Assembly: GCA_019096065.1 (NCBI GenBank)
Contig: JAGUCH010000006.1
Location: forward strand, 4,546,001 to 4,610,000
Direction of reading: 5' to 3'
Length of the DNA stretch: 64,000 nt
Source: Paracyclopina nana
Lineage: Eukaryota > Arthropoda > Copepoda > Cyclopoida > Cyclopettidae
A model generated the notes under the pieces. The model was not told the origin of the DNA, ran no database searches, and was given only the letters and a program-made list of their open reading frames with translations. Shown piece by piece: positions 11,801 to 24,300 of this stretch; position 1 is the stretch's first letter; every line of letters starts with the position of its first letter. The position numbers were made by a program, and so were the translations under genes.

Positions 11801-14693
11801 AATTTTCCAAATCTTTCAGGTTTCGAGAGGAGGACGAAATATGGCTGTGAGGGCACAACTTTGCACATTTCTTGCGAAGAGGGGACCGTGATCAACCTGG
11901 TCAGAGCCAATTTTGGCCGATTCTCCATATCTATTTGCAACGAAGAGGGTGTCACTGATTGGAGTGTCAATTGCATGGAACCCAGAACGCTCAGGGTCAT
12001 CAACGCAAGGTAAATACTCCCCTATTAATCTGGCTTAGCATCAATCCAAAAGGCAATAACAAGTTGTTTGCCACCATCTTTTTTCCCTTTTTCTCGCGAA
12101 ACTGGACAGCAGTTGGAAATTTCCATATTATTTTGCATTTTCGCTTGGCACGCTACAACGCAAAATTCGGGTCAATTGAAGTTTTATGCAAAATTTGACA
12201 ACAATTTGTCACACAGCAACTAACGACCATTGTGTCCATTTTAGGTGTGATGGAAAGCCCAGTTGTCGCATTCAAGTGGATTCCAACATTTTTGGAGATC
12301 CATGCCCAGGAACCAACAAATACGTTGAGGTCCACTACACGTGTGAACCGATACAAAAACCTGCAACCACCGAGAAACCCCTACCACCCTGGCTGCTAGA
12401 TTTGGCTGCTACGCCTTCTTATGCTCCAGAGATTGCAGCAGAGGTCACCACATCCACCACATCTACAACCACGACCACTACATCAACCACTACAACTCGG
12501 TCATCAACTACCCCCATCACGACAACGACCAGTGAGGCCATTTTGAGGACGGTTCCCAATCCTCTGCACAAGTCTACCTCTCCTCCATCCACGACAATGG
12601 AGGCTGAGCTCCAGATCCTGGAGGAAATCGTCGACCACTGTCCTCCCAAAAACGCACGAGGCCTCTACTGGAACTGGACCAAAATGGGCGAAGATGCCAT
12701 TCAAGTCTGCCCTCAAGGCTCCTCAGGCTTTGCCAGATGGTCTTGTGGTCTTGACGGCATGTGGTCGTCAGAAAGGCCCAATTTGGGCGAATGTCAGTCC
12801 TTGTGGCTCAGCCGACTGGAGCAAAGGTTGCAAGGGTCCACAGAGCAAATAACTGGCCTTGCCAGCGACCTCTCCGCCTCCACTGAGACCAAGAGCCTTT
12901 ATGGTGGTGATTTTAATGTTGTCGCAAAGATTTTACAAGCTCTATCGCACCGACTGAGGCAAGAGCTGTATTTGATGCCGTCGCAAAGTGAGAAAGAGAC
13001 CCTTGTGGCCGAGCTGCTGCAGAACGTGCTCAAAACAGCCTCCAATCTTTTGGACAGCTCTCAAATGATCGGCTGGGATGACCTTAATGGACAAAAGAGG
13101 TCGAATGCAGTGACCTCCATCATGATTGCAGTGGAGGAGAATGCTCTGCTGCTGGCTGAGACCATCAACAACGAGAAGAATCTGGCAGAAGCCACCAACA
13201 ACATTCTGGCCTCGGTGCGAATCATGCGAGCGAGGGGGGTATATGACCAAATGTTCCCCACTGTCGAGGACTCCGAGCCCTCGGTGTTGATTGTGCCATC
13301 CAATGCACTTTTGGAGACCAGTGTGGACGGAGCTGTCAGAATCGTTTTCTTCCTCTACAACAGCCTCGAGGCTGTCCTCCCGGCCTCCTACCAAGGACAA
13401 TACGTCAATTCCAAAGTGATGGGAGTTGTGGCCTCCAAAGGCAGATACGAGAGGATCGAGGGACGACCAGTCAAATTCACGATGAGACACTTGACGAGCA
13501 ACCCAAACAATAACAACTTGTGTGTAGCTTGGGACTATCCAAGCAAAGAGTGGACCTCACAGGACTGCTCAGTTGTTATGACTAATGCCACGCATACCTC
13601 CTGCAGTTGCAAGAGGCTGGCCAACTATGCTATCCTCTCCTCGGACCAGGCTGCCCTAGAGACCCACGTCACCGACCACACTGGACTGGCTGAGCCCCAC
13701 CTCGAGTCGAATGGATCAGACAAGAGCGAGGACTCCAACTTGGCCATCATTGTGTCCGTCTCCACTGTGGCCCTGTGCCTGGCCTTCATTTTGGTCGGCC
13801 TCTTCGTCTTCAGACACAGTGACCTCAAGCCCAAAATCGAGAAGTTCATCCAGTCGAAGAAAGCGGCTTGCTTCCACTGCAAAAAGTCAGACAGTCAGAC
13901 CAGCTCAGGGAGCGGCCTTTATCCGGCCTTGACCAGCTCGCCGACCTCAACCACAGTGTCCGCTGGCACGCCAACGACCATGAACGCCTCTTCCAATTAT
14001 CTGGTGCAGATCTTGGAGCAACAAGCCGAGACGATGAAGCATGTGCGAACGAACGGCGGCAACAAGGCCATGCCACAACAGTACTCGAGTGGCGCCATCT
14101 ATCAAGTCACAGCTCCACGCGGCAACAATGTGTTCAGGCCGGTGAGCCCCTACAACCACCACATCTACATGGAGATCGATCCAGTGTACCAGCACCACTT
14201 GATGAACCAGGCTGCTCAGCACCAGCACATGGAGTCGTCAGAGGGTGGACACTCGGATATTCAGCTGTCAGACATTTCCGATGATGATTTGAGGCGATTC
14301 AGCGACGGCAACAGGGCCCGCTACGCCGAAGAGAGGCCTTTGATCAGAGGCAACAATTTGCCCGATAACAACCAGTTCCAGCAAGCGCAACGCCATTGCA
14401 TGACGACTCAACGTGGCCACCAAGTTGTTGGACAGCTCCAAAACGGTGTCACTCTGCGACCAGTGCAAGTGTCAACGTTGGCCAACTGTGGTCATCACAG
14501 CTTACGCGGACCAAGAAATAATGGCCATTTTCGGCCTCAGCCTCACTTTTTCGGCAATCAACAGCAACAACAGCAACTGAGTGGATATGCTCAAGAGGCT
14601 CCCATCACAATAGCTCTCCAAGGCGGAGACCAATTCGTGAGCCTTCAGATTGACAAGGCTGAAAACTATGCTGGATTGCATCTGCATCACTGA
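8806..14693 (+). CDS. Latrophilin/Cirl-like single-pass receptor, gene A (903 aa)
   Basis: Three coding exons: 8806-8878, 11820-12009, 12245-14693 (introns of phase 1 and 2, all GT..AG). The signal peptide is about residues 1-24, followed by ERR at 27-29. The SUEL/RBL galactose-lectin fold (Y32-C121) carries RANFGRFSI and FGDPCPGT, close to arthropod Cirl. A Thr/Ser-rich mucin-like linker spans 156-184. The HRM domain is C220-C271 (YWNWT, GFARWSC). The GAIN region leads to a GPS at C514 with a CSC cluster. The tripeptide is R545-L546/A547 instead of HL/T, so self-cleavage is not expected. One TM helix (586-610) is followed by a 293-residue tail with [13 protein letters not shown] (722-734) and RPLIR (785-789), rich in His and Gln. 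The 7TM bundle of adhesion GPCRs is missing. Latrophilins are neuronal adhesion and mechanosensory receptors; what this form binds is unknown. Domain identity is firm; the exon joins are inferred. Confidence 0.88.
12438..12535 (+). repeat. Thr/Ser-codon low-complexity tract in gene A
   Basis: Imperfect ACC/ACA/ACT trinucleotide run encoding an almost pure Thr/Ser stretch between the lectin and HRM domains. Such tracts are typically O-glycosylated stalks and often vary in length between individuals. Confidence 0.8.
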
Positions 14694-15300
14694 GCAACAA
14701 CGTTGATTTCATATGGCAAAGACTGTGATACTCAATAATTATGATTCATGCTGATGATGGTTGTCCTATTATTGCAACCGTATTGCTTTTGACTCTCGAG
14801 TTCTTATTCATGTAAAATTTACTACTAATGTAATGTGTGTGTTACCAACCAAAGACAAATACATCTAAAAATCCTCAATTTAAACCTGCTGCACTTCAAT
14901 ATGCCTCAGTATGATACCGGAAAGAAACCGAGCAGAATCTCAAGTTTTGATCATCATCAGGTGAAAGTAATGGCAGGAAGCCAACAAATTATTTTGCGAG
15001 GGGTGACATTTTGCGGTAATAATGATTGTAAGAGCCTACGAGCTGGTAGGCAAAGAAGAACAAAAAATCATTTCCTTCATTGTTTTATCGCGGTACTTCC
15101 GACTAGAAAGTAGCAGATTGAATCCTCAAGAAAAATGGCAAAGTTTCTAACTAATTTGCAACTAAACCGCACAGGAATCAAGGCGGCTACTAAAACGATC
15201 GATATTCCATTTTTCTGATGGGTTTCCATTTCCATTTGGTGTGCCTTCAGGGCTCTATGCATTGTGAATACTAAATAAATAGGTTATGTTGGAGTAAAGC
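14694..15300 (+). other. 3' untranslated region of gene A, AATAAA at 15274-15279
   Basis: A stop codon (TGA) at 14691-14693 is followed by AT-rich DNA without coding potential. The first canonical AATAAA downstream is at 15274-15279, giving a probable 3'UTR of about 0.6 kb. The polyadenylation point was not determined. Confidence 0.4.
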
Positions 15301-18300
15301 AGGGAACAACATCGCAACGAACGGTCTCTTTGTCAAATGTCGGAGATGACAAGACAAAGGCCGCGCGCGCATATAATAATCATTGAAATAAGAAGGTCAA
15401 ATGGACCGAAATAGCGGGGAAATCGTGATCACTCAAAAATACTGCTACGACTATCATGACTGGACTTAAGGGTGGCCAAAAAAGGCTGGTAAAACCGTCA
15501 CCTGCTCGATAGAAACAACTCCGCCCTTTTTACCAAGTGTCCCGACAAAAGTGACCACACCTGTAGTAAGCAAAAAATACAGGACCACCGCAGTCTTGAA
15601 TTTGCTGACGATTAATTAGAATTTGATTTGAATCAAATCTGTTCCTGATGGCTGCTGATTAATGGTAACGAGTTAAATAATTTAATTGCTGTTTGATCCA
15701 CTTGCTAGCAATCGATTCTGCTGCAGTCACAAATCAATTCACACTGAGCCTCAAAACTTCATAATTGCCCTTAAGTGTCTAGTTGAGAGAAGTAGACTGG
15801 AGAAAGAGAGTCCCAATTGATGGGACGCTGCAATAAAATGGGAAGGCGAGAAGCAAAAGCATTTGTGGCAATAATATGTTGGCTAGGGCGAGTTTTAGTG
15901 ATACCCCGTCATTAGAACTGGCAAATGGATGGCTGTAAGCTATGTCGAAAATAAGAACAACATGCTTCAAAAACCGCTTCACAAGACCATATACATTTGA
16001 GCAAAATTGATCATGGAAGGCTCTGCTTTGAAAAGGCTTGCTTTGAGTTGCTACAAGTGTCAACATTTTAGTCCGACAAATCTGATTAATGCTCCAGTTT
16101 TGGGCTTTTAACAACAACAATGAAGATTTATGGACGCTGCTAAATAATTAATCCATTGCATAGATTGAGACTGGCACTATGGGGGGCTGAGAAAGCTAAC
16201 TATATACTGGAATAAGAAGAACATAAGATTATGCACTACTACTGGACCTCAGATGCTGGAAGAATTTCGTCCTGTTATTCAATTATTCCAGTTGATAATT
16301 ACGAACGCAAGACAGTAGAATTACCAACATGGAATTCTTCTATTTTGGAATGCAGAGAGTTGAATTCAAATTATGGGAAATGACAGGTTGGTAGTAGTAT
16401 TTGTAGCCCTACCCCCTGCCTTCAAATGCTGTGGTATTTCACTACTTCCCTTTGCAGTTTAGGTGGCAATTAGACTTCTCATTCGTCTCGTGTCAGTCAG
16501 AAAAAGTTGGTTGGTTACCTGGAGAATAACTACTAGAAATGGCACAAAATCTTGAGCTATAACAATTATACGTTAGAGCCAAGCAACAACTGTTGCTGTA
16601 ATTAGAGAACTGCACTAAATTAAAAAGCCTACAGTTTTTTGAAAATAAAAAGAGCAATTAAAGACCAAATAACTCTCTTTTCTTTCCTAAAGTCATCAGT
16701 TTTGCCAAGAAATAAGTTGTCGTGGCAACTTGATGTGAATGGAACAATTAAAATGTCTGGAAAAGTAAATGAGCAGGCAGTTTCACTTGTCATGATTTCA
16801 TCGCCAAATTATTCGTGTTTCTGAGTAGAATTAACTGAATGTTTTATGGATGTTAATTGCTCCTGGAAACAGGTACTAACAGTGCAACTTGAATGCTGTA
16901 ATTATTTGTGGGTCCACGTGGTTGTAAACACATTTGAAATTCAGCTTTTATGATCCTGAGAGTGTTGCAAAAAATAACCAAATTAGCTTGGCCAATAAAA
17001 AAGTTCACCATCATTGTGATAACCATCAAATCCTCAACGCCTTCAGACAAAATTTCTAAGCATTGCAAGAGCTGCTGTTGAATCTCACCTGCTCACGATG
17101 CATGCTAATCTAAAAAGATCAGCAAACACACTGCATAATTTAAATAAAACATCCAGCTGAAGAAGTTAGAAAATAAGAATTGATATGACCAGTAGATGAA
17201 GATTACACAATATTGACTGCCAAGTACAGCAGATGGGGATGGTCCAAGCTAGCAGTTCAATGACTGTTAAAAATGAAATCCCAAATTCAATCGCCTTGTC
17301 ATTCAGAGAAGAAACCTTTTTTGGCTCGTGGGAGAGATCGCGTGCGAACAAGCAACAACACCTACAATTGAAGCTTTTATGAGGAAGAACTGGAACAAAA
17401 TGTTTGGTGTTGTGCTTGTACCAGAAAATGCATGTCCAATTCTCTCATGAGAGGACGGAACGTGGGCTGCATGACAAGACCAGAAGAAAAGCAGAAAAAA
17501 ACAGCCAATATATTGTACAAATGTATGTGCATGTGGTCGCTGCAACTAAGGCCTCTATCCATTACACACATTAACTTTGAGACCAGCTAGGAGCCCAAAA
17601 GAAGAAGATAAACTCGATTAGCAGCAACTGCACAACATAAGCTATTTTAAAGTACGACAGTACCTAATAAAGGAACTTTTACAATTCTGACCAAATATGA
17701 AGCCATATAACACACATCTTTGGCTGATCACAATCTAATTGGAACAAGGTCAAAGCTGAAAAGTTGAACATGGACAAAGATGAAGACTACAAAAATGGGC
17801 AGGAAGTTTCTAAGAATAGCACAAGAACCATAAAGATGAATTGCAAAGCTGTTCTCTAACAAGTTACGATCGAGGCAAGACTAGCAAACTTTGTGCTCTT
17901 CCAGCCCAAATCTGAGCTTAAAATAATTCAAGCTAATCAACAATCTTCTATTTAAGCTAATTGGCAAATCAGCCGACTGCCTTTTTGGTGTCCTAATTGC
18001 ATTGACGCTAATGGAGTCCATGGGTGGTGCCTTCATCAATTTAGCAGCATTAAGGATTTATTTGAATTTGGGCGTAAGACCACTCCCAATGAGCTAGTGT
18101 AATTCATTTCTTCACTTTTAATAATAATTCACACCGCAGGCACCTTTAAGCCTCAGAAAATGCCCCCAAGGAGCCTGACATTGAACATCTGCAATAATAT
18201 GCACATGTATAATGCATAGACACGGGAATCGTCTAAGGGCCAAAGGAATGAAAGAGGCCACAGCTTCCTAGATTGAGTTCATCTTTGAAAGTAGCCTGAT

Positions 18301-21300
18301 GAAAAAAAACCTATCCTGCAATGAGCATTAATCATGGCCCGTTCTGCTTACAGAATGTTTCAACTTTAATAGGTCTCTCACAGAGCGAATTCATACTGGG
18401 CACACAGCATATTAACAAGGAGCCACAATATCCTCCTTAATGACCTGGTGAATCTTAAGCCACAAAGTTGGTAAGTGATTATATTGTCCATGCGCAATCA
18501 TTCATTCGAATGTGCTGATGCACTTGTAGTGGAGCAACCAGGCAATTACCCAGCCAATATCAAGGTGTCAACAATTTTCTACAAGGTCATTTTAACAAGT
18601 GCAATTTGGGGTCAAAATCATCTTCATCCCGGAAATCTAGGCAGCCAGCGCACCTCAGCATGCATATGGAGGACAAATTGGATCTTTGGGTGGCAAAAAG
18701 TTGGACCAATTTGGATTGTTCACCCACACTTTCAAACAATGATATTATCATTCCCACACATGCGTGAATGTGTCTTGAGGTCACATTCAATTGCTCATCC
18801 TGACAAAATGACAGCTTATTTATGATGAAGCAAAAAGATGACATGAGCTTAACGCTTCTCACCCCGGCCCCTTTTTCAGGTTTTTGCGTCGCTCAATCTA
18901 TTTCAGGACAAATGTTTTAGCAGTTGTTGGGATAGGCTTGAACAACAAGCGCGTTAAGCTTTAGTTATTCATAAGTTGACAAAAAAGAAATAGCATGACA
19001 GCTTTCAATGGATCAAATGAAGCCATGCATGTTTGAAGGGATTACTTCCATGTCATATAAAAGAACTACCCCTTTTTTGGCAGGGCTATCACGAAATGGA
19101 AGGACGAATAAGCTAAGGTCGATATATATCCAATTATTTTTGACAAAAACTGGGAGGACCTGAAGTAATGCATTAGCAGGGCAAAAAAGCCACATGACAA
19201 AGTTTGCACAACTACATTCTATGTATTCTTGAAGAGAACCTTCCATATCCATGTAAAGGTTGGTAAGTTCCTGAGCAGGCTCATTCTTAATTGTCAAAGA
19301 AGAACAAAGGTTTCCTCTGAAGCCGAAAAAGATGCTCCATGACCCCCGGACTTCTACAAGAACAAATAATGCAAATAATGGCCATCATTTGGGGCATGCA
19401 GGGAGGAGACCATGGTCTGCGAAGTGATAATTTATGGACATTAAAATATTGTAGCCTTACGGGCTGTTATCCTTACGTGCTTGGAATTGACATACAAAAA
19501 AGTTGCCCCATAGCCATATATGCACCATTTGGGAGGGCGTAATAGATGGAATGAACGGTGATTGTGCCGTTTGAAATTAATGGAACGTTTTTAACTAGGA
19601 CTCTGTTTACCTTTATTTAGAGCCAGCAGGGAATAAGACAATTTACAGCATCAATGGGAATGCCCAATTTTGCTCAGAATAGATCTCCAACTGGGTTAGC
19701 TGAAAACAGTGCACAGTTTTGCCATTTTGCAGAACGTTTCAATTTTTGCGGGCAAAATGAAGTTCCTTAAGCCAAGGGGTTGCAGCATGGGACATGAAAA
19801 ATATGATAGTCAGCACCCTCGAGTCAGTGCGCCAGTTTTTGAGGTCATTCTGCTCCTGTCGGCACTTGCCTCTAAAGCAGTTGTTGGCTTAGTGAGACCT
19901 AACCCCTTTACACTCTTAGCATACACAGCTTTTTCATTGCCTCTGCAGTGTTGAATTGTAAAACTTAGACAAAATACGTAAAATTAAAGCTTCTGATACT
20001 AAAAAAGCAAAGCGAGGCCGTGGCCAAGAGGTCTCATTTTCCGCCTAATGATCACCTCAGTGTTGAGCATTTCTCGGAGCAAGGTGGAAGGAAACTGCTC
20101 TACTAAGGTTTCACACAGAGGGACCCTACCTTATTAGCATAATACCCCTTTAGCTTTATTCTCTCTATCCCCAGCTTTACTGCTGTGCTGAAAAAATGTC
20201 TTCTCATGTCTAGTGAATATGAAAGAGGTCATGAATAATTGTGTTGTCTCAAACGATGCTTGAAAAAGCTAAAAAGAGGCAGAAGGTTGATTTCTTTTGC
20301 TCTTAAAGAAAATAAAGGCAGACATCAAGATTCTTCAACAATTGACTAATATTATTTTAAAATCTATCTCAAACGCGAGTCACCCCAAATTGCTTCACGA
20401 TTCTCGACACGAGTTGTTGGCGGTTGACTCTTGAATAAAGAAGGAGACATTTTTACTTTTGAATGGTCCCATAAATTCAAATTTACTGAATGTTGATGTT
20501 GAGTTTTATGGCGCTGGCTCGGGCGGAAAATCGATTGAGAGAGTAACAAGGGGATTGAGCAAGAAATTAGGCTGTGAGCCAATTTGTAAAATGCTTCTTT
20601 TTTGCAGGCTAATCTGAAAGTAGCCTTACAGCTGTCACTGGCAGTCATTGGTCAAGTCCAAAAATGGACAAACTAGCCGGAGGAACTCATCAGGATGATT
20701 TGTTTGCCCCCTGGGTCTCTTCATACCCCTTTGATGAGAATTGAGTCGATTTTTGATTTATATCCCCAGCTGCCATCATTTTTTGCCAGTCAAGCAGAAA
20801 ACAGAAGAGTTGCGCAGCCACCGCCCACCAAAGCTTAACTATTAATCCATGTCAGGACTTCCAATTTTTATTATTGCTAACCAGCCGCCCAATTATAGTT
20901 GTAACTGATCTTAAACGCCCCAATAAGCAAATCAAGATCTCGATAAATCAGCTCCTCAATACGCATTGACAGGCGAAGCTAAAAAGCAGGAGTTTCTCTC
21001 ATTATCCACAACCATGAAGAGCATAACATGCATGATAAAAGGAGTGATGATTCGAGCCGAAAAGCTGTGAGAAAAATCGAGCCGAATTCCATTGAGCGTT
21101 GTCGTCGGCAAAACTCTGTGTGACAAATAATACTGCAGGTTCATTCATTGCCATTTCTTTAGAAAAGGACACAAGAGAGAGCAGCGTTATTGAAGACGAA
21201 AACCGACATAACAATCAATCATGCCACAAATATCGTTAACTGATCCAATATAAGAACTGTCATCATCAAGAAAATGCTCCACCAGATGCGTTTAATGATG

Positions 21301-24300
21301 TACCACTTTTCTTTATACAGTGCTGATGCGGCGAAACGGCACATGCAAAAAATACAACATAAGGCTCCGTAGAAACTCGTCTCAAATTGGTTAATGTGGC
21401 ATGAAATCAAATTTATAAACCACAAAGCAAGCAACAACCTTGAGCATCATCCAAAAAATGAGGTTTGGGGATGGAGCTTCAAAATTGACAAGAAGACAAC
21501 GCAAGCGCACTTCTTGGCATTTTAAAACAAGACTTCCCTAATGCTGAAAATGTTAGCTAGTTTTTATGATGGCAGCTTTTGCGCCCCGCTTTTCCAGTTT
21601 TGACGCACAAAAAAAGGACTAATTAACTTGGCGACAACCGATTGAACAGTAGACAAGAGACAATTTTGAAAAATGCAAAAAAGCCCCACCTCCCCCTGCC
21701 AGGGAGGGTTGAAAAAGAAAAACACAAGACACAGTGGGAGATCCTACTTTGCGGCATTGTGTTTTTACAGCTCCACTATCTCTGTGAGCATGGAGTGAAG
21801 TAGCGGTCAGTTTTATCCCAAAGAGCGAAACTTTCGCCAATGCAAATGAGCATTCAATGACCCACTGAAACATAAACAGAGCTCTACTAATTTTGCTTCC
21901 AATCAGCCAACACTGGACAGTTTTTTTGGAACGAATTTCCCACAGTGTATTATTGTACAAGGGCTGTAAAGCCTTCAATGTAACCTGTGAAATAGTGGCC
22001 ATTTTCGTTTGTCTTTGTCTTCTTTTCAGCAGCAGTCCTGATGGGGTTGTTGTCGCGGGATCCCACCAGTCTTTTTGAGCGCCATTTTCTCAGCTTGACT
22101 CCAGGATCTTTGTCAACAGCAAACTTTCACACAGCAGAGACAACAGAGAAGTTGACCGAAGCGGCCTTCTGCGTGCGCGGTCTCCTAAATAGCCGCAAAT
22201 GCTGACCAGATTATGAATAATTTGTCTGGCTAAAGAGCCGAAAATAGACTCAAATCCCGGTTCGTGTTTGATCAAGCATTAAAAAGGACTTGGGCTAATG
22301 CTACACCAATTTCCGGACTGAGAAAAACACTAATTCATGAATTCTTCTCTGACATACATATATCGGCCAGTATTTGTAGTTTGGAAAACGTAGAAGCCCG
22401 CCGACCCGCGATGGGCAGCAACAAAGAGAAAACTTTGCTTGAGTGAAGTTTAAAGGACTTCAATGGCTGAAGTTTGTCAACGCCAGACATGGTTACATCT
22501 TGTTAGCTAAAAATGAAACTGAGCACATATTCCAGCTCTGCCTTCCGATTATGGCCAGGTCTTTACACAAATAATAAAGGGGAACATTTCCCCACATTCT
22601 GTTCACGAGCAACATTTATATCTTTCCTGCACATGTGAAGATACTACTAGCTACGGGGGAAAAAACGAAACAAAACAAAGGCCATTCCACAGTACTGGAT
22701 TTAGATATGATCTCGCGCGGTTACTTTGACTCCTACTACCAAACTATCTTAAGTATGCTACACAACTACGGCTCTGGACGAAATGAATCCAGTTCCAGAA
22801 GCTGCTCGGCTCATTCACAAAGTTTTCCTCTGCAGTGCCTAGCCGCAGAACTTGGGAGAACCACACACAAAAAAGATCAGCTATTTGTGATAATTTCTGG
22901 CCTCTTTTGTTACTCCATGGACGTTTGCTCAAGCTCTAGACAACAGCAAATAGTATTCATTCGCGAAGAGACAAGATGACAGCATTAGATCCCGACACTA
23001 AATGGGATCGTAGATGGCCTGACAGAAAATAACACTGGAATATGCATAATTTGGACGCATTATTATTTCATTACTTATGCTGTAATGCAACCTCATTACG
23101 AAGAGTGCATCCATATGTCGACCAGACTTTGTAGTAGTAGCATTGACCAAATGTTGGAGACGACCAAATTACTAGCTCAAAGACGCCTTTGCATCTCCTA
23201 GCTGTTGCACTTATAGTCATTCACTCTCAGGAGCAGCAGCAAAAATATCCATCAACCGCGAGCAGCACAAATAGGAAATGTCATTGACAGTTGGCTGAAA
23301 ATAGAGACTACTTTTCTAACGCGGGAAATCTCACACAACAAGAGTGTTGAAAATGAAAAGCGCACTAATGAAAAGAGACAACTTTTCAGGCTTCGTCCCA
23401 AATTGACAGCAGCTAACTTTTCTAATACACAACAACGGTTCCACCAAAATACTTCCCGAAAGTTGCGAGAAATCTGATATTATTGAGACACGCGTTGATT
23501 GACCGAAAGCGGCATCACGGTCAAATGAGTTCTCATGTGATTTTGACGTTGCAATGTTGCCAGATTAGTGGAGCATTCACACAAATTGATTTCTCGATAT
23601 AGATTGGCCACAATGGCAAGCAATATATCCTGACAATCAAGGTTGAGTACGATACCCGACTCTAATACTTCCTTGTAATAAATGAACAACTCTTACATGT
23701 CATTACTGCAAGTGCTCCTAAGAGATTTCCACCATAAGCTTATTAACGATCAAAGCCCCGCTTTTCATTTTGATATATAAGACCACAGAAAATCTCGAAA
23801 GAAAAAACGGAAGCAGGCAGTTAGATAAACATAAAGATTTTCCGCCAAAGTCGTTAATTATGTTGAGACCTTCCTCTAGGAAAATGCACAGCGTAGCAGT
23901 CGTTATGAGGAATGCCATGGCATCAGATAATAGCCAGAGTTAACGTAAATAAATGCAAGCGCCATGTCCTCCTTTGAAATTGGCCGCAAAATATTTATAG
24001 CTAGCTACAAAAGAAGGGAAACCTTGACAATGTCATAGAGGCGATTTTCGGGCTGCTCCTGCTACAAATTGAGATTCGTTGCTCGTCGTACTGGTTTTTC
24101 ACAGAAGCTTTTGGAAGTCAAGTGTAAATGGGTGCCTTTAGGAAATTACGACTTGACCATAGAGAAGCAGATTGCGAGAGATGATACAACAAATGGTGTT
24201 GACGTCAATGCTGAAGCTCGAACAAACAACTCTCTGATTGAGCACTTTTCGAGGCAAAATGATCCAGATTAGAGACCACGCCGCTCACCATATAGCGTGT

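Noticed and set aside
12942..13490. 182-codon minus-strand ORF
   Set aside because: It lies antisense to the GAIN-coding part of gene A; the plus-strand frame is clearly the real one.
13868..14284. 138-codon plus-strand ORF in another frame
   Set aside because: Shadow of the gene A cytoplasmic tail, which has domain continuity in its own frame.
20020..20095. tRNA-like 5' half (GCCGTGGCCAAGAGG)
   Set aside because: Resembles a type II tRNA D-arm, but no matching T-arm GTTCRA or closing acceptor stem follows.
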